Positions 32,820 to 45,385 of a stretch of DNA of 64,000 bases are shown here, piece by piece. The notes beneath the pieces are model-generated. The model ran no database searches. It was not told the DNA's origin and saw only the letters and a list, made by a program, of their open reading frames with translations. Source of the stretch: Pollenia angustigena (taxonomy: Eukaryota > Arthropoda > Insecta > Diptera > Polleniidae); contig OV884059.1 of the NCBI GenBank assembly GCA_930367215.1, positions 59,491,393 through 59,555,392 of the forward strand, written 5' to 3'. A program made the translations under genes and the position numbers. Position 1 is the stretch's first letter; every line of letters begins with the position of its first letter.

Positions 32820-33558
32820 GTCTATACCAGAGATAATTATTGCGACATATATTGCAGTAAATGTCAAAATTATGTTATCTTTAATGTAGACAGCAATTTC
32901 TTGTACATATTTATTGCCGACAATATATGTTGCAATAATTGTTAGTCTATTTTCGTTGACAATTATTGCTTACATAAAACGTCAAATTTGGTTATGAATT
33001 CAGAAAAAAGAAGCAAAAAAGAAATATATAAAAGCAAATTGTGTGAGAAAGAAATTAAATTTGTGAAATGGTAGCAAATTATAATTGTAGTAAAAGAATT
33101 AAATTAATGAATTTAATACACACTAAAATAAAATTACAAAAATTATTTTTAATCATATAGTTTTTTTCTTATTCGACCTTTATTATTTAAATTTATATTA
33201 ATATGTTTAAGTTTGAGTTCTTTTTTATATAAAAATATTAATTTTATAAATTTTTTTTTTTTTTTTTTGTTAAAGTAAAATTAATATTTTTATATAAAAA
33301 AGACCTCAAGCTTAAACAAATTAATATACATTTTAGTAATAAAGTCGAATAAGAAAGAATTTATATCAATAAAAATAATTTTTGCAAGAAAGCGCCAGTT
33401 TTTACACTGCACCTTCTTCCTTGATTTTTTTCAAATTATGAGTTAACATAAATACGTTTTCCCATGCCTTTAACATAAGCTGAGCAATAAGCAATATTGC
33501 TTTGTTATTCTGCCGACGTTATTGCCAACTGGCTTACATATTTATCTTTAGTGTAGAC
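32820..33558. mobile_element. nested MITE with GTCTAYACYARAGATAA ends
   Basis: Inverted ends GTCTATACCAGAGATAATTA / GTCTACACTAAAGATAAATA; the interior is rich in TATTGC/GCAATA. A further imperfect palindrome (about 33126-33390, arms sharing CTTATTCGACTTTATTA-like sequence around a T run) sits inside it. Confidence 0.65.
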
Positions 33559-33787
33559 CTAGGGTAATAACACAGCTGAGCCACAGACTTAACGATGGGT
33601 TGCCAGATGGCACCATGAAAACCCGTTCCACACGAAGAAACGACAGTCGCTGCCTACACGGGAAAAAATATTTGTTTACACCAGCCAGACGCCAACAAAA
33701 GATTTTACTACACGTTCAATCACTTGTGTTGTAAAAACAGCACATTAGTTTAAACTAAACGTTAAAAAAAAATAAATACGCAATATT

Positions 33788-33866
33788 TTTAACGCCCTAT
33801 ATTTTCCGTGAACATTTTATTTGACCTTTTTTTGTATTCATATTATTTTTTTTTGATTAATAATAT
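33788..33866 (+). repeat. dispersed repeat, copy 2
   Basis: Second copy of the repeat at 727-817 (CGCCCTATATTTTCCGTGAA). Confidence 0.6.
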
Positions 33867-34901
33867 TGTTCGGGGAAAAAATTTGGAAAGAATTGAAAAT
33901 GTGTGATGTTGCGAAAAAAATTTTGCGTTATTGTGAACACCAAGTGAAAATATTGCAGCCATTGTGAACGAAGCAGAATTTTAGTCAAGTATATAGGATA
34001 TTGAACAAATAATTTCAAATTATATGAGAATTAAAAAAAACATAATTAAAAGTAAACGATTTTAAGAAACTTTTTTTCGTCAAACATAAAAATGTTATTT
34101 AATATTTACGTTAAATTTGAATACAAATGAATTTTTTCGTTTTATTAACGAAAAAAAACAAAAAAGTAGCAGCGAACGTTTCTTGCTTAAAATGTAGCAT
34201 GAGTTATTTTCAGTTTATAAGCTAAGGTATCATCGAGTGGTTACTGGTTTGCTGCATGAAACAAAAATGTTTTGATCTAAATTCTTTGAATAGAACATGC
34301 CCCATAAAATTATCAAACAACATTTCTTTTACTTTTAGATTGGAAGTTCGCTTCATAGCACAAACAAATTGAAGATAGGACGCCGCACTATGGGATTTCT
34401 GCTGCAAAAAAGGCATTTTTTGACTATTACTTTTAAACAATCTAATGATGCTATTTTATAGAGAAGAGTCTGGCAAACCAAAAACTGCATTTATTTTAAG
34501 ATATATGTATATATATTTTTAGAAAAGATCGGTTGAAATCAGGTTAATGTTGTGAAAGGGAAATGTATGGTAATTTTGTTCAAATTCAGAGATTTATATA
34601 TCGAAGATTTTTCGAGCGGAAAAATCTGAGTGTCGACTTTACTTAAGTCCAAAGCCTTGTTTTTAATTTAAAGGAAAAGAAAAAGTTATTGCATACATAG
34701 TTTGGGAGATATGAGTGCATCAAAATTGTCCTTAAAAATTCAGCATTGGCTGTTTTCGTTGGAGAAAAAGTCAGTTAGCTCGATTTACCTCCGTGCTCTC
34801 AGTATAACGAAATGAAAGGTAAAACGCTATTCTTTCTAAATAGTCAAAAAAATTCACCAACTTTTGTCAATCTTTAAAAAAAAATCCAATTTTACTTGAG
34901 G
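33867..34901. other. AT-rich sequence, no supported gene
   Basis: Short frames only, none recognised. Confidence 0.4.
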
Positions 34902-35625
34902 GCTACACGATCAAGTTTTGCCTATCAAGTTTTAATACACTCACACTTTTTTACCAATACACTCATACTTTTGCCTATCAAGTTTTAATACACTCACACT
35001 TTTTTACCAATACACTCATACTTTTAAAAATTGAGAGGCAATTGCCTCTAAAATTCTCTTGCCAGTGAATGTATCAATTTTCGTTCAAGAAAACATCTTA
35101 TTACAAATCTTTTGAAGTTGTTTTTGTTTTGTTTTTCACAAATATTTTGCCGGCAAAAGCTGAAGTTCTTTTTTTTTACAAATTGTTGCGGGAATTTAAA
35201 AATTTTAACTAAAAACCTAAAAAAATAGTGAAATATGTTTATTAATAAAATTTATTTATAAAATTAATAAGCAAAATGATGTTCTGCGATTCATAGAGCT
35301 GTACAGAAGCCATGAAATTTTATGAATCTTTCATCATATAGGCGAAATGATTTGAAAATAAAAGCCTACGAGTCTATAGCTTCTGAAACAAAAATTCCAG
35401 TGGAAGAAGTAAAGAAAAAAATATAGTCCCTTCGAACAGCCTACAGTGCAGAAAAATCGAAAGTGGAAAATAGCAAAACATTTTGAGTTGTTTTCTCGGC
35501 GACGACATCTTGAAAAAGTAAATTGCTTTCAACTTGCGCGCAGCCTACGTCACAGCTGCCAATTTTTGCATATTTTGACAAGCAGTATATGTAAAAGACT
35601 ATCAAGAAAAGCTTGATCGTGTGGC
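34902..35625. mobile_element. MITE-like element with GCYACACGATCAAG ends
   Basis: Inverted ends of about 15 bp bound 724 bp without coding capacity. Near the left end a 53-bp unit (TGCCTATCAAGTTTTAATAC and following) is duplicated in tandem at 34919-35024. Confidence 0.5.
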
Positions 35626-35759
35626 TGCAATGTTAGTAAAAAAAAAGTCACGATTATTGCACCCTAGTATTTGTAATAAAAAAGTTTTGCATACCTTTAG
35701 GCTTAACGTTTTATAGAATTTTGAGAAAATAACACTATGGAACATTTTTGGGATTATTG

Positions 35760-37658
35760 TCTGGGGGGTGAGAAATTCCAAGTCAGGGCGATGGTACTAG
35801 GTCAGTTTAGTAAAACCCTCAAAGGGTTTGGCGTTCGTATGTGTCAGTTTTTTTTTATGACATTTTAAATTTTTTCCTTATCTTGATGTTTTTTTGTTTA
35901 ACATAAATCGAGAACCACTTGTCCGATTTTGCTAAAACAAACTCAAAAAAATTTAGAATTACAATTTCTTTAATCCGTTCAAATAACGTTTTTCTTTATA
36001 ATCAACAGTTTTGCCGGTAAAAATAAATTTGTGGAGAATTATAATTGATAAGTGCAAAAAAATGTTCAAGCCTGGATGTATGCAGCAGATTTTATCACAA
36101 ACCTGCACTGCAATTTTTGTGACTTTTTTTAAGCGATCGGTGAAAATCGTCGGACTTTTGTTTGTTATTTGAAAGAATACACCCACATTCAGTGATGCTA
36201 ACAGTAGGGGATTTCCCCTTTTTCTATTGATTTTTTTCGGATCATTTTTACCTTCAATCGGATCTTAATAACTTCTTTTTATGGTGTAATCATAATATGA
36301 TGGAGCTGAAGCTTGTGAAATGCAAAAGCATGCGTTTTTATAGAAATAACTGTATTGCTGTTAATTATGCTTTTGGTGGTCATCAACTGGAGTTAGTTGA
36401 TTCGTTTCTTGATATTGGAGTCTTACTGGATCCTAAATTAAACTTTGTTTCTCATATTACATTAACTGTTAATAAAGCTCGAGGCGTTCTTGGCTTTATT
36501 AAGCGCTGGGTTAAAAATTCAACGATCCATACATAACGAAGCAACTTTACGTATCACTCGTTAGACCAATCTTATAATATGGGTCAATCATTTGGGATCC
36601 ATTTTACAACATTCACAATTCTCGTATTGAATCGGTCCAAAAACAATTTTTATTATTCTGTTTACGTGATCTTCATTGGAGTTACTCGAAAAACTTTCCT
36701 TCCTATGCTAGAAGACTGGCATTAATAAAATTACCATCGCTCCAGTCGTCGTACAATGTTAAATGTTTCTTTTATGGTTAATCTTATTAATGGTAATGTT
36801 TGTTGTGATTTTCTGTAGAGTCTGCTAAATTTAATATACCTTGTCGCAATACGCGTCATTATAATCTGCTTTTTGTTAAATTTTTTTAGAGAAAATTACG
36901 CTATTGCTGATCCTTTTTCGAGGTTATATAGACAATTTAATTCTATGTCACAATTTGTTGATTTTTCTTATTGTTTTTCTTTATTCGTAAATTTTTATGT
37001 ACTACATATATTCTGTTAATTTGTAGTATATTTTAAAATGCATATTGTTATTCATTAATTTTAAGTCAATATTGTTATTAGTCAGTAAGGATAATATCCA
37101 TTGATTAAATAAATAAATAAATAAATATGCCCTAAAATAAAAAATTGTGTCCTCTTTTCCCTACGGTTGAAATTTTCCAAAAAAAAAAATCCCTAGAAAA
37201 GGGGAAATCCCCTACTGTTGGCATCACTGAATGTGGGTGTATTCTTTCAAATAACAAACAAAAGTCCGACGACTTTCACCGATCGCTTAAAAAAAGTCAC
37301 AAAAATTGCAGTGCAGGTTTGTGATAAAATCTGCTGCATACATCCAGGCTTGAACATTTTTTTGCACTTATCAATTATAATTTTCCACAAATTTATTTTT
37401 ACCGGCAAAACTGTTGATTATAAAGAAAAACGTTATATAAACGGATTAAAGAAATTGTAATTCTAAATTTTTTTGAGTTTGTTTTAGCAAAATCGGACAA
37501 GTGGTTCTCGAGTTATGTTAAACAAAAAAACATCAAGATAAGAAAAAAATTTAAAATGTCATAAAAAAAACTGACACATACGAACGCCAAACCCTTTGAG
37601 GGTTTTACTATACTGACCTAGTACCATCACCCTGACTTGGAATTTCTCACCCCCCAGA
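35760..37658. mobile_element. foldback element with ~475-bp arms
   Basis: Starts TCTGGGGGGTGAGAAATTCC and ends with its inverse. The arms (35760-36235, 37190-37658) are nearly identical, and TTG flanks both sides. The 75-80-codon frames in the arms are mirror copies and match no family I know. Part of the arm (GAGAACCACTNGT...GATTTTGCT) recurs at about 44220-44270. A LINE fragment occupies the centre. Confidence 0.8.
36240..37127 (+). pseudogene. LINE reverse transcriptase 3' fragment
   Basis: Translation shows the region after the catalytic site of a non-LTR reverse transcriptase (LVKCKSMRFYR, FLDIGVLLDPKLNF, then in another frame YVSLVRPIL and WDPFYNIHNSRIESVQKQF). A frameshift near 36533 and several stops make it dead. 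It ends in a (TAAA)n tail at about 37105-37127. Truncated at the 5' side and inserted between the foldback arms. The clade is uncertain. Confidence 0.75.
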
Positions 37659-38319
37659 TTGGCTGTTGTACTGTGTAATTATAACAACAATTTCTTAATA
37701 AATTGTTGACAGCTGTTTTTAAAAGTCAATAAGATTAAAAAAAAAATAAACAAAATCATATGTTTTATTAAAAGAAAATGTATAGAAGAAAACCGCTTAA
37801 ATTGAAAACAAAATTAGCAACCAGTAAATAGTTAACGTTAATAAATAAATAAAAATAAATATTGTAATAAAATTTCAAATATAATTCTAAAAATGATTTT
37901 ATTTTCTGTGTCATATAGTGAATTGTGCCCGGAACTTATTGATTGTGGTAGCAATGTCAATTTGTTAACAAATTTTATAAAACAGGAAAATTCGGTGCTT
38001 ACTATTGATGAAATTGAAATAGTGAAAAAGGCAGTTCAAAAGAGGCTTTCATTTTTTAAATCGTTGGGGAGAAGCGCGACTTGGTTAGAAACTAAATACA
38101 TCTTTAAAAAAATAAATTAATTAAAAATAATTCATTTTGAATATTATGAAATTTTTTTTCCATCGTTTGCTTAAGACGTCAACCTCATAAGAATATTTTA
38201 GAATTGGATGATGTAGTTAAAGATATGATAGTTGATGAATAAAATGCATTTCTTCAATTAAATATTACTAGTATTTTCAATGAGAATTATATTTATACGA
38301 AATTTGTTCATTCAGGTTA
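37659..38319. other. AT-rich sequence with an unrecognised small frame
   Basis: A 75-codon frame at 37893-38120 has unbiased, protein-like composition (CPELIDCGSNVNLL, IVKKAVQKRLSFFK), but I recognise no domain. It could be a decayed transposon gene. Confidence 0.3.
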
Positions 38320-39135
38320 CATAAAAGACGACGCATTTCAACCAAAATTTAAGTTTTTTCTTTAATCAATTAATACGCATGCGCCAAATTTAATCAAATT
38401 CTATTTACAATTGCGCCCTATACATTGGAATGAAAATTACGTGGAATAATGGGGGTCCATGGGAGGTACCCTAGGAGTCGACGGATTTCAACCAAAACTT
38501 GTAGTGCTCTTTTTTAGATCAACTTATGGACATCGGCTAAATTTTATCAAATTCCGTTGCGAATTGCGGCCCGTACGTTGAGAAGAAAAAAAGCAAAAAA
38601 ATGGGGGTCCAAGGGAGGTACCCCTAGGAGTCGACGGATTTCAACCAAAATTTGTAGTGCACTTTTTTAGATCAACTTATGGACATCTGCTAAATTTTAT
38701 CAAATTCCGTTGCGATTTGCGGCCCATACGTTGAGAAGAAAAATAAGCAAAAAAAAAAAAAAAAAATGGGGGTCGAAGGGAGGTACCCCTAGGAGTCGAC
38801 GGATTTCAACCAAAATTTGTAGTGCTCTTTTTTAGATCAACCTATGGACATCTGCTAAATTTGATCAAATTCCGTTGCGAATTGCGGCCCATACGTTGCG
38901 AAGAAAAATAAGCAAAAAAATGGAGGTCCAAGGGAGGTACCCCTAGGAGTCGACGGATTTCAACCAAAATTTGCAGTGCTTTTTTTTGGATCAACTTATA
39001 GACGTGTGCCGAATTTCGTAAAATTCTGTGAAGAATTGCGACCTATACATTGAGGACAAAAATTCGTGAAAAAATGGCGTTCCAAGGGAGGTACCCCAAG
39101 GAGTCCACGGATTTTAAAAATTTTTTGTATTTTTC
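38320..39135 (+). repeat. tandem satellite, ~152-165-bp unit, ~5 copies
   Basis: Units are marked by GGTCC(A)AGGGAGGTACC at 38454, 38606, 38771, 38925 and 39079, each followed by CTAGGAGTCGACGGATTTC. Spacing is 152, 165, 154 and 154 bp. The outer units are more diverged than the inner ones. Confidence 0.9.
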
Positions 39136-39874
39136 TTTTCTACTTAAACCTAAACATGCGTGCAAAATTTCATCGTTGTAGGATCACTCCTTCTATTTTT
39201 TGCAGTTAGGTGTATAAAGAAATACCACTGTGCGCCGTGTTAGGGCTCGATGTCTCTAAAAATATTCGATATATCAAAAAATGGACTTAAAAAGAGAGCC
39301 TATTATTATATAAAATAAATTTCTAACGATATGTACTTTACACATGTTAGTGTAAAGGATATCAAAAGTTTTTGAAAACGGAAACAAATTTTGGTTTAAT
39401 ATGCCTTCATTTTAGTGTATGACAATTTCAAGTCACACACTGTATTTGCATGTCTTTGCAATTCAGTTAAGCTTCTGTAGGCTGTTATTTCAATAACATG
39501 TATTTTAAAAAGTTTAACCTGCAGCATGCTTTTAATGTTGTTTGAACCTGCATGCCTTGTATTAAAAATATTTATTATTTCTTAAATAAAGATTCTAAAT
39601 TAAAAAATTGACCAACAATTGTTCAAATGGAAAAAAAACTCTTATTTTCAATTTTGTTTTTAGAATACATTTTTTATTGCAAATAAGTTCATAAACAATT
39701 TAATAAGTAAAAACGGGTTCTGATTTATTCCAAGAAAACATATAAGGGTATGTATGTACATTTCTATTTTAATATTTAAAGTTAAACTTTAAATCCATAT
39801 ACATACATATATTGGGTAGTTTTAAAATTAATCTTTTTTCTCGATAAAACGTTTAACGGTGTAATCCTACTTTA
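39136..39874. other. AT-rich sequence, one dispersed repeat
   Basis: A stretch at about 39375-39424 (AAACGGAAACAAATTTTGGT and following) also occurs at about 25698-25747 inside the hAT element. Otherwise nothing recognised. Confidence 0.35.
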
Positions 39875-40075
39875 CTAATCATTTGAATTTGTAGTTTTAA
39901 ATGCCTTCAAATCTAAATTGCTATGTAAAAACATAATTTGATTTACGTTTACTGGGTTTTTTGCGAGTACCGACCTTTTTTCGGATAACAAATGTCGAGC
40001 TTTTAAAAAAAGCCTTTCCGAAAAAGCGGAGCTGGCTGGTGTTGCTAGTACAAAACATCTTAGATTGAAAAGCAA
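39875..40075 (-). pseudogene. hAT transposase C-terminal dimerization fragment
   Basis: The 66-residue translation contains ATPASSAFSERLF, HLLSEKRSVL and VNQIMFLHSN, the signature of the hAT C-terminal dimerization region. The catalytic part is missing. Inverted GTGTGCTGGAAATCGC words flank the next 200 bp (40085-40284). Confidence 0.85.
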
Positions 40076-40084
40076 GGGATATTG

Positions 40085-40284
40085 GGGGGTGTGCTGGAAA
40101 TCGCGAATTTGGAGGCTGTTTATAATATACTTTTAGTCAAATTTTTTTAATTTTTGTTAATTCTGTTTAATAGAGAAATGTTTGTATAATATTTGTCATA
40201 AAATTCTTTTATTATAGAAATCTTACTAAAAAACGACTTTTAAAATTCTTGCGTTTTGCGTTTGCGATTTCCAGCACACCCCTG
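40085..40284. mobile_element. 200-bp inverted-repeat element (hAT-like ends)
   Basis: Inverted ends share GGGTGTGCTGGAAATCGC. The right end reads CAGGGGTGTG inward, as in many hAT elements. No matching 8-bp duplication. It may be a MITE of the family whose transposase relic lies just to the left. Confidence 0.6.
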
Positions 40285-40418
40285 AATCTCTTTTGCAGGC
40301 TTCCCACCACTCCAGCGGATCAAATTCTTTGTGGTATAAAATTGTCTGGCTCTCATATCTCAAATTTCATTGTACACTTGGTCATCGTATTCGGGTGGAA
40401 AAACAGGTTTATTTTAAG

Positions 40419-40691
40419 CAGGTATATGATGGAAAACGATTTTGAAAACAATACGATTTTAAAACGATAATATCGTTTTCATTATCTTTAAAAATTGATT
40501 TCTAAAACATTTTCTCTGTCTTTCTGTACCTATAAATTCTTTTAAATTATTTATTATACATGTACAGTGAACTGTATTTTGAACAAAAAAATTAAGACTT
40601 TAATGTAAAAATAGATTTTATAATGGTCAAAATTCATCACACCTGCTAAAGACGATAATTTTGAAAACGATCGTTTTTCATCGCACACCTG
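40419..40691. mobile_element. 273-bp hAT-like MITE with CAGGTRTGYGATG ends
   Basis: Inward reads CAGGTATATGATGGAAAACG and CAGGTGTGCGATGAAAAACG. Interior rich in AACGAT words. No duplication identified. Confidence 0.65.
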
Positions 40692-40840
40692 AATATTTTA
40701 TTTCTAAAATCTTCAAGCTAAATCCTTGAAATTAATAACAATCATAATTAATAAGTTTTCTTATTTTATTTTTAGCTATATTGTATATAATAAGCCATTC
40801 AAATGATGCATTGTAATCATTAACAACGTATGCTGCATAT

Positions 40841-41615
40841 GGGCATTTCCGTCAAAAGGTCCACCGTGACCGAAAATTTAAAAGTTATTAAAAGCTGATT
40901 ATTTTACGATATTGTTATAGAGAAATATTTAGATTTTACTAATTTGATAAATTTACTCATAAATTTGTTCACTTAGATGAACAATCAGACTGCAAATTTG
41001 TGCAAACGTAATTTCTTATATGTGAGAATGTTTTATTGTATGTTTTCTTTAATATTACTCTTCCTTAAAAGAGGTGATATTTGATAAAAATTGTTCCAAA
41101 AAAATTTTCTTACATGGTCTGTAATCTAAGGAAGAGTTCAAAGAGCAATATGCTATTCGGATTAACGATAAATTTTTATTTTATTTTGATCATTATTCAG
41201 TTAAATTATTACGGAAAAAATTTCACGTTCGAAATGTCACGTATCGACCCAGATTTTGGCTTAAAAAAAAGAACATACAGAAGATTTTGGAATCAAACCA
41301 AGACATTTTAATGTTACATTGCTACATAAAATTCTGAAAGTAGTTTGACTAAAAAATTGTGCCAGGTTCCGCTGAATTACGCCTTTTTATACATGGCCAA
41401 AAAAACTTCTTCTGTTTTTTTCACGTTCGAACCGCTACTTCTTTTGCCATTATCTTTGACCTAGAATCGCGCCCTCCATAAACTTTAGCATAGATAACAG
41501 TGCTTTCTTAGTACTTTAATTTAAGGGTTAAGAAAACGTAAAAATATTGTTTGCTTAAAATGTTATTGCATTTTTGATGCGTACGACTGTCACGTTCAAC
41601 ACTTTGGAATTACCC
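40841..41615. mobile_element. 775-bp CATAT-flanked element, TCACGTTCRA motifs
   Basis: Ends GGGCATTTCC / GGGTAATTCC (inverted), preceded by CATAT and followed by ATAT. It has the same length as the element at 29228-30002. Contains TCACGTTCRA at 41223, 41421 and 41590. No coding frame. Confidence 0.5.
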
Positions 41616-41734
41616 ATATATCGCATGTGTCTCAAGTTAAATTAATGTTGACATGTTAATTTCCCATGTTGATGTCTGTAAACTTTACAGTGTAAAGTCA
41701 CTGTTAAAACTATGCATTGTTTTTTTTTCATTTA

Positions 41735-43110
41735 CAGTATAACCCGGTTAATTACCCCACGCTTAAATGCCTTTCACGCTTATTTACCTCGAGTTTTAAA
41801 TCCCCGTTTTTTTCTTCCATTTTTTAAACAAAAATCCACGTTTAATTGCAATTCGCTTAATTACCCGATTCGGATAATTGCCTTAAAAATTTAACTACCA
41901 AGACAAAATTATACCTAAATTTCATTCGTTTAATTGCCTCAGTACTATTTGACAAAAACACAGCAAGTAATGCAACCAAGTTTTACATGTTAATAATTTG
42001 AAAATATGCACTCAATTTTTAAAAAAAAAAAAATGCCTAAAAACAAAATATTTAACAAATTAATATTTGCATTAAAAGTTATGTTATGAGGTCAAGATTC
42101 ATATAAGAGTTATATATTATCTAGATACACCAAATTTATGAGATATTTTGTCTTAAAGAGATTAAAGTTTGAAGTTTGCATGGGGACTATGTGATATTAT
42201 AGACCGATTCTTACAATTTAAATAGGTTTCGTTCTTATGACAATTAAACGTATATACCCAATTTTATCAAATTATCTAAAAACTTCTACCTTTACTTTTC
42301 GCACAAGGTTTACATGGACATACAGCCAGAAAGATGGACGGACGCACACGAAAAGATTACCTAAACAAGTGTTTCTAATTCGATCGTTTGCTAAACGACG
42401 CGTCTAGGTTTCTATGTTATAAGTTGCGAAAAACATTTATCTTCAACAAAAACTTGCTTTGGCTTAAAATTGTACAGTGAGAATTTAATGTAGGTCGCGC
42501 AATTAAAGCAACAGAAAATTCATCTGTTAACCAGAATTGTAAGCAATTTTTTTATTTGCTGAACATGTATTAAAATATGTTTTAATAACTTAAAATATGT
42601 GTGCAATAAAAATGCAGCAATGGCTAAAACATGTAAATTATTTACAAAAAAATCGATACCAAAATTCATTAAAAGCTCTAAACGCATAAATATATTGTTT
42701 CTGCATTCATTGGTCGCACAAGAAAAACCCTGCAATTGCATATTTACGGGTTCCATGAGTAGTAGTAGTAGGATATGACAGGTCATCTTAAAAAGCACTA
42801 CAGATAAAATATAAGACAGCAAATCCCATTGTTTTTTTATTGCTATCTCTTAAGATTTAGCTGATGCATGTAAAAATTCCTGTCTTAAAGTTTTTCATAC
42901 ATCAAAGTTAAGTTATCTTTTAAATAAATACGTCTAATTACCTCACTGAGGTATTTAAACGAATTCGCTTAATTACCTCAATGAGGTAGTTAAACGTATT
43001 CTTATAACTACCTCAACGAGGTAGTTAAGCGTATTCGTTTAAATGCTTACCCCGCATAATTACCCAAAAATATTGGCATTTTTGTCGAGGTAATTATCCG
43101 TGGAATACTG
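41735..43110. mobile_element. pogo-like element (1376 bp), TA-flanked
   Basis: Ends CAGTATAACCCGGTTAATTA and the inverse of CAGTATTCCACGGATAATTA, each bordered by TA. CAGTATAA ends with TA duplication are characteristic of pogo-type (Tc1/mariner) elements. No intact transposase. AATTACC words recur near both ends. Confidence 0.8.
42937..43042. repeat. 35-bp tandem palindromic repeats in pogo-like element
   Basis: Three consecutive units of about 35 bp, each with a dyad TACCTCANYGAGGTA followed by KTTAARCGWATTCG-like sequence. They lie about 70 bp from the right end. Confidence 0.85.
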
Positions 43111-43475
43111 TAATTCGACAGTGTCTTATGTTATTAACAAACATGTATGAGCGGCATAACATGAGTTGACAATAACATTATGTGGCCATGTTATTATGAT
43201 TTATAGTTTAACATTTGCAGGTCTTTAGTTACAACATAAATACTATAATAAATTTACAAAAACTTGTAATTTCATGGCCTTTTCTGGCCTATTTGACCTC
43301 TAATTAATACTCAGAAAAGTATTTTACTTTTTAAAAAAATCATCTTCGCCTTGCAAATATTGTTATATATTTTTACATTTTATATGACTTTGCATCAGTT
43401 TTACGTTTTAATCATATTTTCGATCGAACAAGATAACATTTTCAAGGTATTTTGCTCTTATTTATCAAATTAATA

Positions 43476-43647
43476 TGCCAAAACGAAAGGAACCAAGGTT
43501 TGCCGAGAGGTAAACCATCTTGCACCTTCATGACCAAAGTAAAACAGTTTCTTTTGTATCGAAAATGTTTGAGGGGTGTCGTCAAACAATAGAAAATATA
43601 ATTAAGCGTGCAAAAGATTGTGGGAATATTGAAAATTTGGCACGACA
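43476..43647 (+). pseudogene. Tc1-like transposase, N-terminal part
   Basis: Begins MPKRKEPRFAER and continues with the helix-turn-helix region (SKMFEGCRQTIENIIKRAKDCGNIENLARH). One stop follows FAER. The gene is cut by insertion of the RAG1/Transib-type element at 43648 and resumes at 58142 with GRPKLLSARNER, the usual next segment in Tc1 proteins. Confidence 0.8.
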
Positions 43648-44917
43648 CACACTGGGGATTTCGCGGAAAAAAGTCAAATTGTCAACATACTCTTCATGCA
43701 ATATGCAGTGTTATGTTGAAACTTTAGACTAAATGGTACAATCAAATCAAAAAGAATTACTCACGATCTGACTGCCAGTTTTTTTTTATATGCGTCTCAA
43801 ACTCAGAACTAGTATGCGTCTCAAAATCAGAACTTGTAAGTTTTACCGAACCAACTTAATTTAAACCTAAGAATTTAAAAACGAATATTATTTTACTATG
43901 TGAGCTAATGTTGTTCTTTTTTTCTATTTTTCTTTTTTTCTATTTAAAGTAGTAAAAAATCTGCAGAGACTTAAGTTTTTTTTTTGTGTATTTTTATGAA
44001 CATATAAAAAAAATCCCTTTTTTCTCCAAACATTTGGACCTGCAATTTTATCCTTACTTTTCCACAGTTGGAAATCACTACTAATACATTGTCTTATATC
44101 TGTTTTTACATTTTTAATAAATTTCAAGTGCCACCTCTCAATTTGTTGCATTACACAGAACAACATTTTTCAGCTGAATGATTCGGGACTCAATTCTGAT
44201 AAGGCTCTATTGTTTAACATAACTCGAGAACCACTAGTTGGATTTTGCTGAAACAAACTTAGAAAAATTACAATTACTTTCATGTATGAAGAAAAAAAAC
44301 ATTTTTTGCCCAAAAAATTTAAATTTTTTATTTTTAATTCATAAAAAATCCAAAACAGTAAAAAAAAGTTTCAAGTGCTATTACTTTCACGTAAAGTCGC
44401 ATAACCTATGAAAAAAATGACACATAAATCATGAAAATCGATGAACGCGTTTCGCTTTTATTCACAATTAAGTGAAGGTATGCATTTCAAAAATTTGCTC
44501 GAGATATGCACAAAATACTTTGCAAAAACATTTATGACTTTTTTTTATGATTCCCAGAATTAAAAAAAAAAGTAATAAACAAAAGGTTATTTGATTTTTA
44601 TGATTGCGGTAGCAAAGTAATAAGCGGTAAAAGATGTGCGTGGAAAATTGAAAGGAAAGTGCACTTTTTTAATTATTTGGGGTTTTCCGTTGGCTACCTG
44701 TACGATTTTTTTTACAGAAATTCCACCCACATCTATAAGTGCTCATATTTGGAACGTACCTGTCAGTAAAATATTGATCGATTTTTGTCATCGACTTTTG
44801 TCATTCAACAAGTGCTGACGAACGCGAAAAGTACAACCAATTTTTCTCCGGGTTTTTATTTATAACTGAAACTAAGGCCCAAGAGTTTTACGGCAATGGA
44901 AAGTTTTTCTATTTCTC

Positions 44918-45385
44918 ATGGGGTTAAAACAGTTTTTGCAACAATTGCACGTTGGCTTAAACGATACTAGAGCATGTGAAATTTTGGATACAATATATCA
45001 AAGCTTTTACCATAACTTCAAACAAAGATGGCAGGATTCTAATTGTACGAAGTCGCGATTTGAAAAGAAGGATACAAATTTGCTTGAAGGCACATTTACA
45101 ATTAAGTTTACTGAGGCTGAATGTTCTACCAGTTCTGCACTTGGTCGGCCACGCAAATCGTTTGAGTAGTGCTGTGATCGCGCCAAACTATACAAAAGGG
45201 ATGAAGTACGTGCTATGTTTCCTCAAGAAGTAATTGATTTTTCTTCTAGTATTTCAAAAACCAACCACAAAATTTGTACATTAAAAACTTTGGGAATGTT
45301 TACAAAGCTTGAACTTACAAAAGAAAAATACTAGTATCGAATGCATTGGTTACAAAATGAAGGATATAACAAACTCGTACCATGG
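44918..45385 (+). pseudogene. RAG1/Transib-like transposase, N-terminal relic
   Basis: Translation resembles residues 45-230 of the intact Transib protein at 10.2-12.3 kb: FYHNFKQRWQDSNCTKSRFE against FYLIYANIKAKWVKSNRTIQNF, then GRPRKSFE against GRPKKSIEE, and FTKLELTKEKY against FMDLELSKEKY. Two in-frame stops (one after GRPRKSFE, one after TKEKY). It ends where the LOA LINE begins. The comparison was made by eye. Confidence 0.75.

Larger units (their letters stand above)
32339..33732. mobile_element. TIR element with ACAACACAAGTG ends
   Basis: About 31 bp of inverted ends (ACAACACAAGTGRTTGAACG) bound 1.4 kb without a transposase frame. A second inverted-repeat element (32820-33558) lies within it. 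Confidence 0.65.

Noticed and set aside
35959..37460. Same 75-80-codon frame in both foldback arms
   Set aside because: Conservation is explained by arm identity; no similarity to known proteins recognised.
38320..39135. CRISPR-like array
   Set aside because: Repeats are about 155 bp and contiguous, without unique spacers, in eukaryotic DNA; it is a satellite.
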